The notes beneath the pieces were generated by a model. The model saw nothing but the letters and a program-made list of their open reading frames with translations. It was not told the DNA's origin and searched no databases. A stretch of 7,810 bases of DNA from Bacillota bacterium (lineage in GTDB: Bacteria > Bacillota > Peptococcia > Peptococcales > Peptococcaceae), in contig JAEZVS010000051.1 of assembly GCA_023443145.1 (NCBI GenBank), positions 1-7,810 on the forward strand, written 5' to 3'. The translations under genes and the position numbers were made by a program. Numbering within the stretch: position 1 is the stretch's first letter; each line of letters starts with the position of its first letter. This document shows positions 1 through 6,361 of the stretch, in pieces.

Positions 1-203
1 ATACGAGCCGCTTCATCAACATTTAATTTACAAACCTTAGCTTTACCTGCATAATCCTGGGCCAATTCTTCCACAACAGGTGCAACCATTTTACAAGGAC
101 CACACCAAGCCGCCCAAAAATCGACCAAAACAGGTTGATCACTTTTTAAAACGACATCTTCAAAATTGCTGTCATTAACATTTAAAACATGCTCATTTCC
201 CAT
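1..203 (-). CDS. trxA: Thioredoxin, N-terminal part (gene runs off the left edge)
   Basis: Reverse-strand translation gives 67 residues of a classical thioredoxin before the window ends. The active site WCGPCK is at residues 33-38 (Cys34 and Cys37), preceded by the VLVDFWA beta strand and followed by a [10 protein letters not shown] helix. Family members are about 105 aa, so roughly the last third is missing. The protein is a cytoplasmic disulfide reductase that passes electrons from thioredoxin reductase to target proteins. The start is ATG at 203-201, with an AAGGAGG ribosome binding site on the minus strand at 217-211 (7-nt spacing). It lies 53 bp downstream of tcdA on the same strand. I see no terminator and no convincing promoter in the gap, so co-transcription with tcdA is likely but inferred. 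No reductase gene is visible here. Family assignment is very secure. Confidence 0.96.
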   Translation of the reverse strand, partial: MGNEHVLNVNDSNFEDVVLKSDQPVLVDFWAAWCGPCKMVAPVVEELAQDYAGKAKVCKLNVDEAAR

Positions 204-256
204 AAATTTTCCTCCTTGATCATTGCTAAACAACTCATACCCACAGTATTTTACAT

Positions 257-940
257 TTACACATTGAGCGGCGATAGAATATCATGAACAATTTCATTTG
301 CCATAATGAGGCCTGCAGTTGCAGGCACATATGAAATTGTTGCCGGCACTTCTTGACCTGAGCAATGGGTTGGTGTTGCATTGTAGCAAACTTTTACATC
401 AACATCAACATGCTCGCGACGCAGGCGTTGCCTGACAGCTCTTGCCAAAGGACAACCTTGCGTCTTCCATATGGAGGTAATAACAAATCCTCGGTTACTA
501 AAACGATTTGCTGTACCCATGCTGGACAATATGGGAATGTTTTGACTATTGGCATATATATAAAGCGCCAATTTTGCGCCAACATCATCCACGCAATCTG
601 CAATATAGTCGGGTGTTTCCACCCAATGGAAAGGCTTTTCGATTTTTACATCGACTGCATCGCAAATGCAATTCGGATTAATATCTAAAATGCGCTGTTT
701 CATCACATCCACTTTTTTCTGTCCGACAGTTGAGTGAAGGGCGTGAATCTGGCGATTAATATTGGTGATATCTATGCGGTCAAAATCAATCAGTGTCAGA
801 TGACCCACGCCACAGCGGGCCAAAGATTCAGCCAATTGACCACCCACGCCGCCAATGCCTGCAATCAAGATATGAGATGCAGAAAGTTTGGCGACACAAT
901 CTTCACCAAGCAGGCGCTCCATACGTGACAAAAAGTTCAT
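257..940 (-). CDS. tcdA: tRNA threonylcarbamoyladenosine dehydratase (TcdA/CsdL, ThiF/MoeB/E1-like)
   Basis: The 227-aa protein belongs to the ThiF/MoeB/E1-like ATP-dependent adenylating family. Numbering from the ATG at 940: nucleotide-binding GIGGVGG at 28-34, the acidic LIDFD at 50-54, TNINRQ at 59-64, and the adenylation-domain VDD at 117-119. The later stretches [10 protein letters not shown] (about 137-146) and [12 protein letters not shown] (about 163-174) are characteristic of TcdA rather than MoeB or ThiF. No zinc-binding CxxC pair is present, which also fits TcdA. The known enzyme cyclises t6A at position 37 of ANN-decoding tRNAs to ct6A, using ATP. A longer reading frame begins at 1003, but a promoter lies at 966-994 and an AAGGAGG site at 953-947, so the start is 940. 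It lies upstream of trxA, probably in one transcript, and is divergent from the CxxC protein gene. Confidence 0.92.
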   Translation of the reverse strand: MNFLSRMERLLGEDCVAKLSASHILIAGIGGVGGQLAESLARCGVGHLTLIDFDRIDITNINRQIHALHSTVGQKKVDVMKQRILDINPNCICDAVDVKIEKPFHWVETPDYIADCVDDVGAKLALYIYANSQNIPILSSMGTANRFSNRGFVITSIWKTQGCPLARAVRQRLRREHVDVDVKVCYNATPTHCSGQEVPATISYVPATAGLIMANEIVHDILSPLNV

Positions 941-965
941 CTGAAACCTCCTTGCAATAATTTCC

Positions 966-994
966 AGTATAGCTTTCTTTTCTTTACAATGCAA
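966..994 (-). promoter_or_regulatory. Promoter of tcdA
   Basis: On the minus strand there is a -35 box TTGCAT (994-989), a 17-nt spacer, and a -10 box TATACT (971-966). The predicted transcript start is near 959, about 19 nt before the ATG at 940, leaving room for the ribosome binding site only. This rules out the longer upstream start at 1003, which would lie outside the transcript. The match is by eye only. Confidence 0.75.
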
Positions 995-1003
995 GTCTTT
1001 CAC

Positions 1004-1180
1004 GCACGTTTACTAAAAAATTCTTATGAATAAAAATAGCTATTTTTTTAATAATTGATTAAGATTCTGTATTTTTTAGCCCAATAATTAAAAATTGACT
1101 TTAACCTATTATTTGTTATAATAAGCCTAGCAAAATAATGCGATATAAAGTACTATGATGTGATTGAAAGGAGTATTTGC
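1004..1180. other. Divergent intergenic region with AT-rich palindrome
   Basis: This 177-bp, strongly AT-rich stretch separates tcdA (-) from the CxxC protein gene (+). It holds the forward promoter (1095-1122) and a perfect 16-bp palindrome, AAAAATAGCTATTTTT, at 1032-1047. It also holds a weaker partial palindrome around 1048-1062. I see no supported ORF or RNA gene here. The palindrome has no loop and only A/T pairs flanking a GC centre, so it is a poor terminator. It could be an operator or curved DNA, but that is inference. Confidence 0.5.
1095..1122 (+). promoter_or_regulatory. Strong extended -10 promoter of the CxxC redox-disulfide gene
   Basis: The -35 box is TTGACT (1095-1100), followed by a 16-nt spacer and a perfect TATAAT (1117-1122). 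An upstream TGT at 1114-1116 makes an extended -10 element. The predicted transcript start is near 1129, giving a leader of about 52 nt before the ATG at 1181. This is the closest match to the vegetative sigma-factor consensus in the window, so the small gene it drives may be well expressed. Confidence 0.8.
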
Positions 1181-1375
1181 ATGACCATCACCAAAGATAT
1201 GGCAATTGCAGACACCGTCAGACAATATCCTCAAACCGCTTCTATTTTTATGGAATTTGGGATGGGTTGTTTGGGGTGCGCTGCTGCCCGTTTCGAAAAT
1301 ATAGAACAAGGTGCTGTGGTACATGGCATCAATGTAGATGATTTAATGCAGGCTTTAAATAAAGCAGTTGAGTAA
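1181..1375 (+). CDS. DUF1858-type redox-disulfide domain protein (TIGR03980-like)
   Basis: This is a 64-aa stand-alone protein. It matches my memory of the 'hybrid cluster protein-associated redox disulfide domain' family (TIGR03980, DUF1858). The pattern is an N-terminal ITKDM start, a YPQTASIFMEFGMGCLGCAAA core, and a C-terminal GINVDDLMQALNKA helix. The only cysteines are Cys32 and Cys35, in the CLGC motif, a likely redox-active pair. In other genomes the domain occurs near hybrid cluster protein genes or fused to other domains such as ScdA. No hcp gene is visible here, and the biochemical role is not established. The start at ATG 1181 is chosen because GAAAGGAG lies about 7 nt upstream. 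The upstream GTG at 1160 lacks such a site. It has its own strong promoter and a terminator at 1409-1453, so it is probably monocistronic. Confidence 0.85.
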   Translation: MTITKDMAIADTVRQYPQTASIFMEFGMGCLGCAAARFENIEQGAVVHGINVDDLMQALNKAVE

Positions 1376-1408
1376 GCATTCAGCGCATTTTTAATGTATG
1401 TTCTGACC

Positions 1409-1453
1409 AGGCCGGCGGATGCCTCTATTAGGTGGCATACTGCCGGCCTTTTC
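1409..1453 (+). terminator. Rho-independent terminator of the CxxC protein gene
   Basis: The outer stem AGGCCGGC (1409-1416) pairs with GCCGGCCT (1442-1449). An inner stem ATGCC (1419-1423) pairs with GGCAT (1434-1438), and a short T run follows (TTTT up to 1452). The hairpin begins 33 nt after the stop codon at 1375. Confidence 0.85.
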
Positions 1454-1525
1454 GTTGAAAACTTTTATGTGCGTTTTTTTATTTATTCATGATCAATAAA
1501 GTCTCTATGGCGAATGCTTAAAGTG

Positions 1526-1550
1526 TGCTATAATGGCTCACATAAGGAGG
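1526..1550 (+). promoter_or_regulatory. Extended -10 promoter and ribosome binding site of the PBP1A gene
   Basis: A perfect TATAAT at 1529-1534 is preceded by TGC at 1526-1528, forming an extended -10 element. No good -35 box lies at the right distance, so activity would depend on the TGn contact. The AAGGAGG at 1544-1550 sits 7 nt before the ATG at 1558. A transcript start near 1541 would give a leader of only about 17 nt. Confidence 0.65.
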
Positions 1551-1557
1551 TTTTGGA

Positions 1558-3864
1558 ATGGACGATCAGAAAAAAAGCGATCAGAAAAAACCGCAGAAAC
1601 ACTCGGCCCAGCGCAAGGCTCAGAAATCTTTTAAGCAAAAGATTAAGTGGACTCATTTTCTTATTTTGGTGATCTTGCTGGTTTTTGTCGTCGGCATTAC
1701 AACGGTTGGTACTGTTGTAGTTGCAGCTATGAGCGGAATGCCATCATTAAAAGACAACAGCATCTCCGATTACGATTTAACCAGCTATGTGTTGGACAAA
1801 GACGGTAATCAAGTGGATGAGTTGCGTGCAGTCGATAATCATCTGCCCGTTACTTATGAGGAAATTTCACCCAACATGGTTAAAGCGGTTATGTCTATTG
1901 AAGACAAGCGTTTTGAAAAACACCATGGCTTGGACTTTTTCCGAATTGCCGGTGCCTTTGTCAGCAATCTGAAAGCCGGACATATTGTTCAAGGCGGCAG
2001 CACCATCACCCAGCAATTAGCCGGTCTGGCTATGCTAGACCGAAATGACAAAACGTATAAAAGAAAAATTCAAGAAGCGGTTATCGCTATGCGCTTAGAG
2101 CAAAAATACAGCAAAAGAGAAATCTTGACCAGTTATTTGAATCGCGTTTATTTCGGTATAGGCAACAGTGGCCTCAATTGCTACGGTGTAGAAGCGGCTG
2201 CAAGTGACTTTTTTGGCAAACATGCCAAAGATCTTACGATGGACGAGGCTGCAATGTTGGCGGGTATGATCCAAAATCCCGGTGCCCACTCTCCTATTAC
2301 ACGCCCTGATAATGCCATTGCACGCCGGCATCAGGTTCTCACGGCTTTAGAATCCAACAAATACATTGATCAAAAGCAATTTCAAGAATATGACAGCGCT
2401 CCTTTAAATTTATCAACGATTATTGTAGCAAAAGAAAAAGAGGAGACCGGATATAACCAGAGTTATGTTGAACAGGCAGCTCAGGAAGCCATCAGAATAT
2501 TGGGTTTAGAAAAAGATCCCAAAAAGCTCAGCACTGGCGGTTATCACATATATACGCGCCTTGATCAAGATTTGCAGAAATATATGTATAATTTCTTCAA
2601 TAACGATGGCTATTTTCCAGGGGGTGCCTCTGCCGAGAAAGTGCAAGGCGCCATGATGGTCATGGATCCGAAAACAGGCGCTATTGTAGGTATGGTGGGC
2701 GGCCGTCATCAAGACAGCAGCAAAGCTCTTCTCTTTAATCGTGCCATTCGTGCAAAAAGACAGCCGGGTTCTTCGTTTAAACCCATATATGATTATGGTC
2801 CGGCTTTTGAAAAAGGTTATGGAACCGGTTCCAGCTTTTTAGATGCACCTTTTACAACCGACGGAGGTCATAAAATTCAAAATGCCGATTTGGCCTATCA
2901 CGGGCCGGTGACCATTCGAGAAGCCATCGCGCAATCCTACAACACGGTTGCGGTACGGGTCTTAGAAAAAGTCGGATTTGATGATGCAATGAAGTTTGCA
3001 CAAAAACTGGGCATCTCTACATTGATTGAAGATGGAGAATACACCGACAAGACACTTTCAGCGGGCATTGGCGGTCTCACCGAAGGTGTTAAAGTGATCG
3101 ATATGACCGGTGCCTACGGTGCATTTGCCAATGGCGGACACTATAACAAGCCTACTTTTGTTGTGAAAATTACTGACCGGAAAGGAAAAGTCATTTGGGA
3201 ACTGGAACCTGAAAATAAAGAAGTCATGTCCCCTCAAACTGCCTACATGATTACCAGTTGCTTGAAAAGTGTGGTATATCAAGGAATTGGCGGATCTGCC
3301 GCATTACACGATGGGCGCATTGTGGTGGGCAAAACCGGCACCACAGATAACAATAAAGACTTCTGGTTTGCAGGCTATACCCCCCAATTGGTTGGCGTTG
3401 TTTGGATTGGTTATGATTCACCTGCGCCAATGTATGGCACATCCAACAGTGCAGCTGCGGTTTTTGGCAATATTATGACCTATGCACATCGGGAATTACC
3501 TGCCGAAGACTTTAAACAACCGGATGGTCTGGTTAGTGTGGTGGTTGACTCTACAACAGGCAAATTGGCAACTAGGAATACGCCGTATGCTTTGAGACGA
3601 ACGGAACTTTTTGCCAGCGGTACAGAACCCACCACCTATTCTGCAGGCAATTACAGCTACTATTACAAAGAACAGCAAAAACAGCAGGCACTGCAGCAGC
3701 AGCAACAGCAACAACAAGAACAACAGCAGCAGCAACAAGAACAGCAACAGCAACAGCAGCAACAACAGCAACAACAATACCAACAGCAACAGCAGCAATA
3801 TCAGCAGCAACAACAATATCAACAACAGCAACAACAACGAACCACAGTTCAGCCTGCGGCATAA
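1558..3864 (+). CDS. ponA: Class A penicillin-binding protein 1A with glutamine-rich C-terminal tail
   Basis: This 768-aa bifunctional peptidoglycan synthase polymerises lipid II into glycan and cross-links stem peptides outside the membrane. Residues 1-30 form a Lys/Gln-rich cytoplasmic segment, and about 31-57 a transmembrane anchor. The GT51 transglycosylase covers about 75-265. It has EDKRFEKHHG (catalytic Glu115), QGGSTITQQL (145-154), the likely second catalytic Glu173 in KRKIQEA, and LNRVYFG (194-200). The transpeptidase covers about 360-650, with SSFK (nucleophile Ser405, Lys408), SYN (460-462) and KTG (592-594). All catalytic motifs are intact. Residues 705-760 are 47 Gln out of 56, broken by Glu, Lys, Tyr and a single Ala-Leu, an unusual tail. 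The start has its own RBS at 1544-1550. The gene is monocistronic between terminators and converges on rnpB. The symbol could equally be mrcA or pbp1A. Confidence 0.96.
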   Translation: MDDQKKSDQKKPQKHSAQRKAQKSFKQKIKWTHFLILVILLVFVVGITTVGTVVVAAMSGMPSLKDNSISDYDLTSYVLDKDGNQVDELRAVDNHLPVTYEEISPNMVKAVMSIEDKRFEKHHGLDFFRIAGAFVSNLKAGHIVQGGSTITQQLAGLAMLDRNDKTYKRKIQEAVIAMRLEQKYSKREILTSYLNRVYFGIGNSGLNCYGVEAAASDFFGKHAKDLTMDEAAMLAGMIQNPGAHSPITRPDNAIARRHQVLTALESNKYIDQKQFQEYDSAPLNLSTIIVAKEKEETGYNQSYVEQAAQEAIRILGLEKDPKKLSTGGYHIYTRLDQDLQKYMYNFFNNDGYFPGGASAEKVQGAMMVMDPKTGAIVGMVGGRHQDSSKALLFNRAIRAKRQPGSSFKPIYDYGPAFEKGYGTGSSFLDAPFTTDGGHKIQNADLAYHGPVTIREAIAQSYNTVAVRVLEKVGFDDAMKFAQKLGISTLIEDGEYTDKTLSAGIGGLTEGVKVIDMTGAYGAFANGGHYNKPTFVVKITDRKGKVIWELEPENKEVMSPQTAYMITSCLKSVVYQGIGGSAALHDGRIVVGKTGTTDNNKDFWFAGYTPQLVGVVWIGYDSPAPMYGTSNSAAAVFGNIMTYAHRELPAEDFKQPDGLVSVVVDSTTGKLATRNTPYALRRTELFASGTEPTTYSAGNYSYYYKEQQKQQALQQQQQQQQEQQQQQQEQQQQQQQQQQQQYQQQQQQYQQQQQYQQQQQQRTTVQPAA
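3670..3837 (+). repeat. CAA/CAG repeat tract encoding the poly-Gln tail
   Basis: This tract encodes residues 705-760 of the PBP. I count 26 CAA and 21 CAG codons in mixed order, with GAA, AAA, GCA, CTG, TAC and TAT interruptions. No identical CAG run is longer than three codons. Tyr appears at residues 741, 748 and 754, spaced 7 and 6 apart, with Gln runs of 5 to 12 between the breaks. Long open frames on the opposite strand here (poly-Leu or poly-Val) are by-products of the repeat. Confidence 0.95.
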
Positions 3865-3867
3865 AGG

Positions 3868-3904
3868 AAAGCGGTCACACATATATTAGGTGTGGCCGCT
3901 TTTT
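3868..3904 (+). terminator. Rho-independent terminator of the PBP1A gene
   Basis: A 13-bp stem AAAGCGGTCACAC (3868-3880) pairs with GTGTGGCCGCTTT (3890-3902) with one G-U wobble. A 9-nt loop separates the arms and the T run ends at 3904. It begins 4 nt after the stop codon. Confidence 0.9.
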
Positions 3905-3946
3905 AGATTGTAAAATGATATTGGAGCAACTCAAACTCAGACATAC

Positions 3947-3981
3947 AAAAAGAGACGTTTTTTGTAAAAACGTCTCTTTTT
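3947..3981 (-). terminator. Terminator of rnpB, nearly symmetric on both strands
   Basis: A-tract, GAGACG (3952-3957) and T-tract are mirrored by A-tract, CGTCTC (3971-3976) and T-tract around a short loop at 3963-3965. Read on the minus strand it is a long hairpin ending in TTTTT, about 20 nt beyond the predicted 3' end of rnpB. The symmetry means it could also stop transcription that leaks through the PBP1A terminator on the plus strand. Confidence 0.85.
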
Positions 3982-4001
3982 GACGCATCGGTTTTGCGTC
4001 A

Positions 4002-4325
4002 GATCAGTAAATAATAAGCCGGGTTCTGTATCAGTGATCATCTATCTGAGATACAAATTACTAAGTACCTTAAGCGATCCACCAGGAACAAAGCGGGCCA
4101 CTTTATGGTTCCTATATGATCTTGCTCCGGATGGGGTTTACCAAGCCGACCGGTCACCCGGCCGCTGGTGCGCTCTTACCGCACCGTTTCATCCTTACTC
4201 GTAAGCGGTTTGTTTTCTGTGGCACTTTCCTTAAGGTTACCCTCACTGGCCGTTAGCCAGCATCCTGCCCTATGGAGCCCGGACTTTCCTCAGCTTAAAG
4301 CCGCGATCACTTTCTACTGACCGCC
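4002..4325 (-). ncRNA. rnpB: RNase P RNA, class A (M1-like)
   Basis: This is the catalytic RNA of ribonuclease P, which cleaves the 5' leader from precursor tRNAs. Read on the minus strand it has the family's conserved blocks: GAGGAAAGTCCGGGCTCC, AGGATGAAA, the hairpin GGTGCGGTAAGAGCGCACC, and near the 3' end ACAGAACCCGGCTTA. P1 pairs GGTCAGTAGA (4322-4313) with TTTACTGATC (4011-4002). P2 pairs AGTGATC with GATCACT. P16/P17 are visible as GGAAC...GTTCC with an inner AAAGTGG/CCGCTTT arm, which indicates class A rather than Bacillus class B. The GGU that pairs with tRNA CCA is retained at about 4083-4081. The ends are estimated from P1 and from the promoter and may be off by several bases. An apparent forward ORF at 3980-4204 is not real. 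Confidence 0.96.
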
Positions 4326-4329
4326 TACT

Positions 4330-4358
4330 ATTTTAGCCAAAAATAGAATAGGTGTAAA
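4330..4358 (-). promoter_or_regulatory. Promoter of rnpB
   Basis: On the minus strand there is a -35 box TTTACA (4358-4353), a 17-nt spacer, and a -10 box TAAAAT (4335-4330). The predicted start is a G at 4325 or 4324, immediately before helix P1. The upstream gene ends only 16 nt before the -35 box without a terminator, so read-through into rnpB is also possible. Confidence 0.8.
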
Positions 4359-4373
4359 GTGTTAGACCTAAAG

Positions 4374-5036
4374 TTATGATGCCCCACTTAATAGTACATC
4401 GAGGGCATTTTTTGCAAAAGATGAAATAGGCTGCACCATATAATTCTCGCCGGTAAAAACAGTGGCTTCTCGGTGATCATTTAACAATTTTTCCAAATAT
4501 GGCCGTGCTTGTTCGTGAGGATATTGTGAAAAAGCCCATGCACCGTAAGCGCGTATTTCTATATCATCCATATCCAGACGTTCATAAACTTCACCCATAA
4601 ACTCTTCCATTACCGCACCATGAGTGGGTGCTAAAATGCCAATAGCCCAAAAAAGGCCGGCATAACAAATATCGTTCAGACCGGCATGATAAAATAACGG
4701 ACCTACGAATTCGACATACTGATGATATTTGGCTGAACGCATGATACTTGAAATCACCTCGGGTGATGCCCAAGGCACGTTGGCGCTTTCTTCACACATT
4801 TGCCATATAAACCGCCGTATAATATTGCGGTAGACATCATCTTCTTGCGCGGCGTGATGGCCGGCCAGAGTACCAAGGTAAACAATTGCTCGCCAACGAA
4901 TAATATCTGTGTTCAGTCTATACACATGCATTTGTAGGGCGCGCAGCACTCCTGCCGGATCATTGGCATACGCCTTTTCAACATCAGAGAAAGACGCTTT
5001 TTTTAAAGCGTTGATGACGGCACGTCTTGTGTTCAT
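4374..5036 (-). CDS. DVU0298-like HEAT-repeat-type protein
   Basis: The 220-aa soluble protein has no signal peptide or membrane segment and looks all-helical. From memory it resembles the DVU0298 family, which is uncharacterised. The resemblance rests on IIRWRAIVYLG (45-55), IRRFIWQMCEES (73-84) followed by VPWASPEVI (87-95), and YAGLFWAIGIL (115-125). A later IEIRAYGAWAF (149-159) has the helix-pair look of a HEAT repeat. Such repeats usually serve protein-protein contacts, and I cannot name a partner or reaction. ATG at 5036 is chosen because GAGGTGAGGAG lies just upstream at 5051-5041. An alternative GTG start at 5072 would add 12 residues but falls within a Crp/Fnr-like palindrome. No terminator separates it from rnpB downstream. 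Confidence 0.7.
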   Translation of the reverse strand: MNTRRAVINALKKASFSDVEKAYANDPAGVLRALQMHVYRLNTDIIRWRAIVYLGTLAGHHAAQEDDVYRNIIRRFIWQMCEESANVPWASPEVISSIMRSAKYHQYVEFVGPLFYHAGLNDICYAGLFWAIGILAPTHGAVMEEFMGEVYERLDMDDIEIRAYGAWAFSQYPHEQARPYLEKLLNDHREATVFTGENYMVQPISSFAKNALDVLLSGAS

Positions 5037-5057
5037 GTCTCTCCTCACCTCAATTAT

Positions 5058-5073
5058 TGTGATATCTGTCACA
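5058..5073. promoter_or_regulatory. Crp/Fnr-type palindrome upstream of the DVU0298-like gene
   Basis: TGTGA (5058-5062), six bases, then TCACA (5069-5073) exactly matches the TGTGA-N6-TCACA consensus bound by Crp-family regulators. It lies 22 nt upstream of the ATG at 5036, where a bound protein would cover the expected transcript start. That position would suit repression, but I could not place a confident promoter, so the role is inferred. No Crp/Fnr regulator gene is in the window. Confidence 0.45.
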
Positions 5074-5098
5074 TACCCTATAACAGCTGTTTATGAAC

Positions 5099-5127
5099 AA
5101 AAAAGCATCCTCATGCGGATGCTTTTT
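5099..5127 (-). terminator. Rho-independent terminator of the glucosaminidase gene
   Basis: Read on the minus strand, AAAAAGCATCC pairs with GGATGCTTTTT around a 6-nt loop (5116-5111) and is followed by a T run. It starts 7 nt beyond the stop codon at 5135 and separates this operon from the DVU0298-like gene. It is nearly symmetric, so it could work in both directions. Confidence 0.9.
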
Positions 5128-5134
5128 GCTTTAA

Positions 5135-6361
5135 TTATTGGACCATCGAATGCCAAATGTCAACGATTTTATCGCCATAGCCGTTACCGGGTACCGCCCA
5201 GCGCCCGTTTAAGTCATTCCACACAGTAGCCACACCACGGTTGCCATGATTAAAGCGACCGTCGTAAAGAGGATATCCTGTCGGTAATGATTTTGAGGTG
5301 GCATAAGAATATAGATGCTGTATGTGTGCCTCGACACCTACTGCCGGCGTAGCATAAAACCAGCCGTGCTTGTCTATTTCCAAATGTGCAAACGCAGGAT
5401 TAATATTTGAAAATACCTGCTTGTCCAAGTCTTCCTGCGTGGTGACGCGGCCGATGGCACCCAGTCCGCAGTAATTGTTTTGTTCAGGTAGCACTTCATT
5501 GCCAAATTGAAAATAACCCGTTTCCTGCACTGCTTGAGCCAAGGCCACATCGCCGCGAATGCCGTATTTCTGACCGATGGTCAAATACAAAAAACCGATA
5601 TTATCCGGAAATGGAACGAAGGTCTTACCCTGCGATCGTGCACGTGCCTGCATTTCTGCTTCTTTTATTTTCAGCCATTGATTAACCTGAGATAAATTGG
5701 CAATCGCATCTCCAAAAATGGTCATATCGCCTCCTGTGTAGTCCTTTAAATCACCATCGGCCGGTTCATTAAAAACTTCAGAGGAGGCTGTCGATACATC
5801 TTCATTTGCCAAAGGAGCTGTTTGAACAGTTCCTGTAGACACTTCTTTTTGGTTATCCAGATGCTCCTGAACAACGGTTTGATTTGCTTTATCGGATAAA
5901 AGTTCACGTGTAATGCGCACCGTACCGTTATTCCAAACCACATCTGCGCCTAAGGTTTCAGAGACGGCTCTAAGGGGAATCATCGTATATCCGGGTGCTT
6001 TGATGAAAGGACGACCCATCTTTTCATTCAAATGAAGTTCATCCGAATTAATATAAATCCCAATATCTCCTGGATGAGTATAGGTGGCCGGCGCCCTTCC
6101 TTCACCAGTTTTTATAATCACAGCCTGGTGGACGCCATCCCAATCCACATGGTAACCCAATCCTTCAGAAATGGTCCGCAAAGGCACATATACACGTCCT
6201 GAAATTAATTCCGGTGAAGGCTCCGATTGATAGACGCGTTGATTGATCTCTAAAGAAATGGAAGCATCAGCAGGGTGCGAAAAAACAAGCATGCCCATCG
6301 CACAAACTGCTGTAGCCAAATAATATGCAGCTTTCTTCAAGAAAACGCCACCTTTCCGCAT
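5135..6361 (-). CDS. Secreted glucosaminidase with copper-amine-oxidase-type N-terminal repeats
   Basis: The predicted peptidoglycan hydrolase is 408 aa from the ATG at 6361. The N-terminus is a signal peptide: basic residues to Lys10, a hydrophobic core at 11-28, and likely cleavage after Ala33 (ADA). Two copies of the 'copper amine oxidase N-terminal' repeat follow at about 54-84 (YVPLRTISEGLG) and 125-151 (MIPLRAVSETLG). These probably bind the cell wall rather than copper. After a low-complexity linker (about 155-215), residues 250-408 form a glucosaminidase domain. It shows AQAVQETGYFQFG (putative catalytic Glu280), NNYCGLGAIG, VGVEAHIQHL and a terminal GRWAVPGNGYGDKI. The start is uncertain. 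ATG 6361 overlaps the upstream stop as TAATG, but a TTG at 6340 has GGAAAGGTGG 7 nt upstream and also gives a good signal peptide. Confidence 0.88.
   Translation of the reverse strand: MRKGGVFLKKAAYYLATAVCAMGMLVFSHPADASISLEINQRVYQSEPSPELISGRVYVPLRTISEGLGYHVDWDGVHQAVIIKTGEGRAPATYTHPGDIGIYINSDELHLNEKMGRPFIKAPGYTMIPLRAVSETLGADVVWNNGTVRITRELLSDKANQTVVQEHLDNQKEVSTGTVQTAPLANEDVSTASSEVFNEPADGDLKDYTGGDMTIFGDAIANLSQVNQWLKIKEAEMQARARSQGKTFVPFPDNIGFLYLTIGQKYGIRGDVALAQAVQETGYFQFGNEVLPEQNNYCGLGAIGRVTTQEDLDKQVFSNINPAFAHLEIDKHGWFYATPAVGVEAHIQHLYSYATSKSLPTGYPLYDGRFNHGNRGVATVWNDLNGRWAVPGNGYGDKIVDIWHSMVQ

Noticed and set aside
204..256. A separate promoter for the thioredoxin gene
   Set aside because: TAAAAT-like sequences are present, but no -35 box or TGn extension fits. 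An operon with tcdA is the simpler reading.
365..688. Forward 107-codon ORF opposite tcdA
   Set aside because: It is antisense to a well-conserved gene, has no ribosome binding site, and its protein resembles nothing.
941..1003. N-terminal extension of tcdA to an upstream start at 1003
   Set aside because: A well-formed promoter at 966-994 and an AAGGAGG site at 953-947 place the transcript and translation start downstream of it.
1048..1062. TTAATAATTGATTAA as a second operator palindrome
   Set aside because: Only 12 of 15 positions are symmetric in very AT-rich DNA, which is easily expected by chance.
3496..3882. Long reverse-strand ORFs of 96 and 128 codons rich in Leu or Val/Ala
   Set aside because: They are mirror readings of the CAA/CAG tract in the PBP gene. 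They have no ribosome binding site, and their composition is explained by the repeat.
3980..4204. Forward 74-codon ORF
   Set aside because: It lies within rnpB, whose conserved helices and sequence blocks explain the region.
4002..4325. Idea that rnpB lacks the CCA-binding GGU motif
   Set aside because: The 5' side of L15 has none, but the 3' side does (GGT at about 4083-4081), which is the position I recall for the E. coli motif.
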